Shown: one piece after another, positions 63,501 to 64,000 of the stretch
Layout of the letters: each line of letters begins with the position of its first letter
Position numbering within the stretch: position 1 is the stretch's first letter
Assembly (NCBI RefSeq): GCF_014649915.1
Contig: NZ_BMTY01000005.1
Span: 203,504 to 267,503, forward strand
Direction: 5' to 3'
Length of the DNA stretch: 64,000 nucleotides
Source of the DNA: Streptomyces toxytricini
GTDB taxonomy: Bacteria > Actinomycetota > Actinomycetes > Streptomycetales > Streptomycetaceae
Program-made: the position numbers and the translations under genes
The notes under the pieces: generated by a model
What the model was told of the DNA's origin: nothing
The model's database searches: none
The model's input: only the letters and a program-made list of their open reading frames with translations

Positions 63501-64000
63501 ACGACGGAGAGGAGCACGGCCTGGACGGCGCCTGCGTCGGGACCCGAGGCAGCCGGAGCAGCGCCCGGGGCCGCTGCCGCGGTGGGGGCCGCGGAACCGG
63601 CGATGATGCCCACGATGTCGCGCAGCGTGCGGAGTTCGGCGAGCTGCTCGGGTCCTGCGGTGACGGTGGCGCCGGCCCGCTCCTGGAGGACGCCCATGAT
63701 TTCGACGCGCTTGATGGAGTCGATGCCGAGGTCGGCTTCGATGTCCATGTCCAGGTCGAGCATGTCCGCGGGGTAGCCCGTCTTCTCCGAGACCACGGAG
63801 AGGAGGACCGCCTGGACGGCGCCGGCGTCCGGGCCGGAGGCCGCAGCCGGAGCGGGAGCGGCAGCCGGAGCCGCCGCGGTGGAGCCGGCCATGATGCCGA
63901 TGATGTCGCGGAGGGTGCGCAGCTCGGCGAGCTGCTCCGGACCGGCGGTGACGGTGGCGCCGGCGCGTTCCTGGAGGACGCCCATGATTTCGACGCGCTT
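60539..64000 (-). CDS. pfaA: PfaA-like PUFA synthase subunit, C-terminal part (ACPs-KR-DH)
   Basis: The gene enters from the right edge, so its 5' end (KS, AT and perhaps more ACPs) is missing. Visible from its N-terminal side: at least four ACPs (three complete, one cut by the edge) with the PUFA motif LGIDSIKRVEI; a KR with VVTGGGRGITAACVVELA and VLFSSVAGFFGNQGQSDYAMANEVLNAWA; then a C-terminal dehydratase/product-template-like hotdog region (DPIIGDHVIGDAAVLPAA, DGTLFHGPSLRGVRRI). It ends 103 nt before the PfaC-like start. Several ACPs in series raise PUFA synthase output in known systems. The product could be a polyunsaturated acid or polyene. Confidence 0.93.
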   Translation of the reverse strand, partial: KRVEIMGVLQERAGATVTAGPEQLAELRTLRDIIGIMAGSTAAAPAAAPAPAAASGPDAGAVQAVLLSVVSEKTGYPADMLDLDMDIEADLGIDSIKRVEIMGVLQERAGATVTAGPEQLAELRTLRDIVGIIAGSAAPTAAAAPGAAPAASGPDAGAVQAVLLSVVSEKTGYPADMLDLDMDIEADLGIDSIKRVEIMGVLQERADATVTAGPEQLAELRTLRDIVQLIAGSAAPTAPAAAPAAAPAASGPDAGAVQAVLLSVVSEKTGYPADMLDLDMDIEADLGIDSIKRVEIMGVLQERADATVTAGPEQLAELRTLRDIVRLIAGGSAPTGAQAAQSAPAAAGGAPQPKAGIGRAQAALTVLPTPDLLVGAYEEGSAALVVDDGSELAAAVAARLTGSGRRVHVLRLPGVAERITGVSDHALSGWGVTELAERIEPVLADRVSLVVDVTAADGGDWSDGVRRLAHTLLVAKHAVEPLGTAAASGRAAFVTATRLDGRFGLGGVAEEKVPAGGVAGLVKTLAVEAPAVFCRAVDLAPALDAQAAAALVVDEASDAVADTVQVGHDGTRRVGLTLAEQPLRAAGTDVPQLGPDDLLVVTGGGRGITAACVVELARQYRPGLLLLGRTPLADEPEWARGVAESALKGAAAAHLKATGEKPTPKRVEQLSGAVVGAREIRATLEEVRAAGSEVEYLAADITDAAATAAALAPYRERVTGLVHGAGVLADQLIANKKASEIERVFAPKLAGLRSVAAALPAGALRHAVLFSSVAGFFGNQGQSDYAMANEVLNAWASSFKQRNPQAHITSLNWGAWESGMVSPQVKAIFEERGIVLIPVETGAKMFAEQFSAGRADDVVTVLGPTTPLSEPERPASGAPVTVERSLEALAGDPIIGDHVIGDAAVLPAAVALGWAIGAAERTTGEEVRRVRDFTVQKGIVFDGTEPARISLTLTPSGDTLGAAIRSTGADGGPRPHYGAVVETGAAADAPAVAGLPAAGTGRDAGFLYADGTLFHGPSLRGVRRILAEAESRLVLEASLAEHRPDGGAYGGARYAPGTADLLLQAGLVWVKLFRGTSGLPLSVGRADLHHPLPDGEPFLIVVEPTAASNGTSSSLTITACAPDGRVLTRFDNVSVVSAPQLAAKFATRNGTSG
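63111..64000 (-). repeat. Tandem ACP-coding repeats (~288-294 bp)
   Basis: The same stretch (containing ATGATTTCGACGCGCTTGAT on the + strand) begins at 63111, 63405, 63696 and 63984, giving periods of 294, 291 and 288 bp. The ACP cores are nearly identical while the Ala/Pro linkers differ in length by one or two codons, which shows recent duplication or gene conversion. Confidence 0.93.

Noticed and set aside
1..64000. tRNA, rRNA, insertion sequences, integrases or attachment sites
   Set aside because: I looked for CCA-type cloverleafs, transposase or integrase motifs and long flanking repeats and found none that I could support.

Overview
The window is very GC-rich with strong third-position G/C bias, and it carries SARP regulators, type II polyketide genes and GTG/TTG starts. 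All of this points to a Streptomyces or close relative, probably in an accessory part of the chromosome. It holds two polyketide loci with a complete type I-E CRISPR-Cas locus and a run of regulatory and accessory genes between them.

Left locus (1 to ~23.2 kb): an aromatic (type II) polyketide cluster with a type I-like left edge. The tail of an upstream gene overlaps a free-standing tandem ACP protein. A ketosynthase-like protein follows that has lost its Cys and both catalytic His. Two divergent SARPs come next, then thioesterase, KS-alpha, chain-length factor, ACP, a SnoaL-like protein, an acyl-CoA ligase, an FAD monooxygenase, a C9-type ketoreductase and two adjacent paralogous aromatase/cyclases. 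The locus ends with a condensation-domain protein carrying a truncated thioesterase, a type II thioesterase, an acyl-CoA-dehydrogenase-like protein and an Sfp-type phosphopantetheinyl transferase. Direct repeats with an exact 11-bp period lie in front of several of these genes and look like SARP boxes.

Middle (23.2 to 47.5 kb): CRISPR array 1 (23 repeats), an NmrA-like reductase, then cas3-cse1 (fused), cse2, cas7e, cas5e, cas6e, cas1 and cas2, almost all overlapping by 1-4 nt, then array 2 (30 repeats). Both arrays run on the + strand with the leader on the left; the leaders share a 14-nt block next to the first repeat. cas1 is broken by a single-base frameshift upstream of its catalytic residues. 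Two spacers, one in each array, agree at 29 of 32 positions, and one spacer is almost a perfect palindrome. After array 2 come a RibD/DHFR-like reductase with a divergent TetR, an XRE regulator, an HD-domain protein, a membrane protein with a winged-helix regulator, a DHA2-family efflux pump, a MerR regulator and small enzymes. The most unusual gene here (41453-42388) combines an N-terminal motif typical of proteins linked to extracellular contractile injection systems with a CD38-like ADP-ribosyl cyclase domain that keeps all four catalytic-site residues. I infer a secreted or injected NAD-degrading toxin.

Right locus (47.5 kb to the edge, all on the - strand): a PUFA-synthase-type operon. 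It has a PfaA-like subunit (at least four near-identical tandem ACPs, KR, DH; 5' end outside the window), a PfaC-like subunit (KS-CLF-AT-two double-hotdog DH units), PfaD, two large acyl-CoA-dehydrogenase-like proteins and an FAD amine-oxidase-like protein, tightly coupled. The dehydrogenase-like subfamily also occurs in the left locus, so the two polyketide loci may be functionally related. Products are not predictable from the sequence alone.
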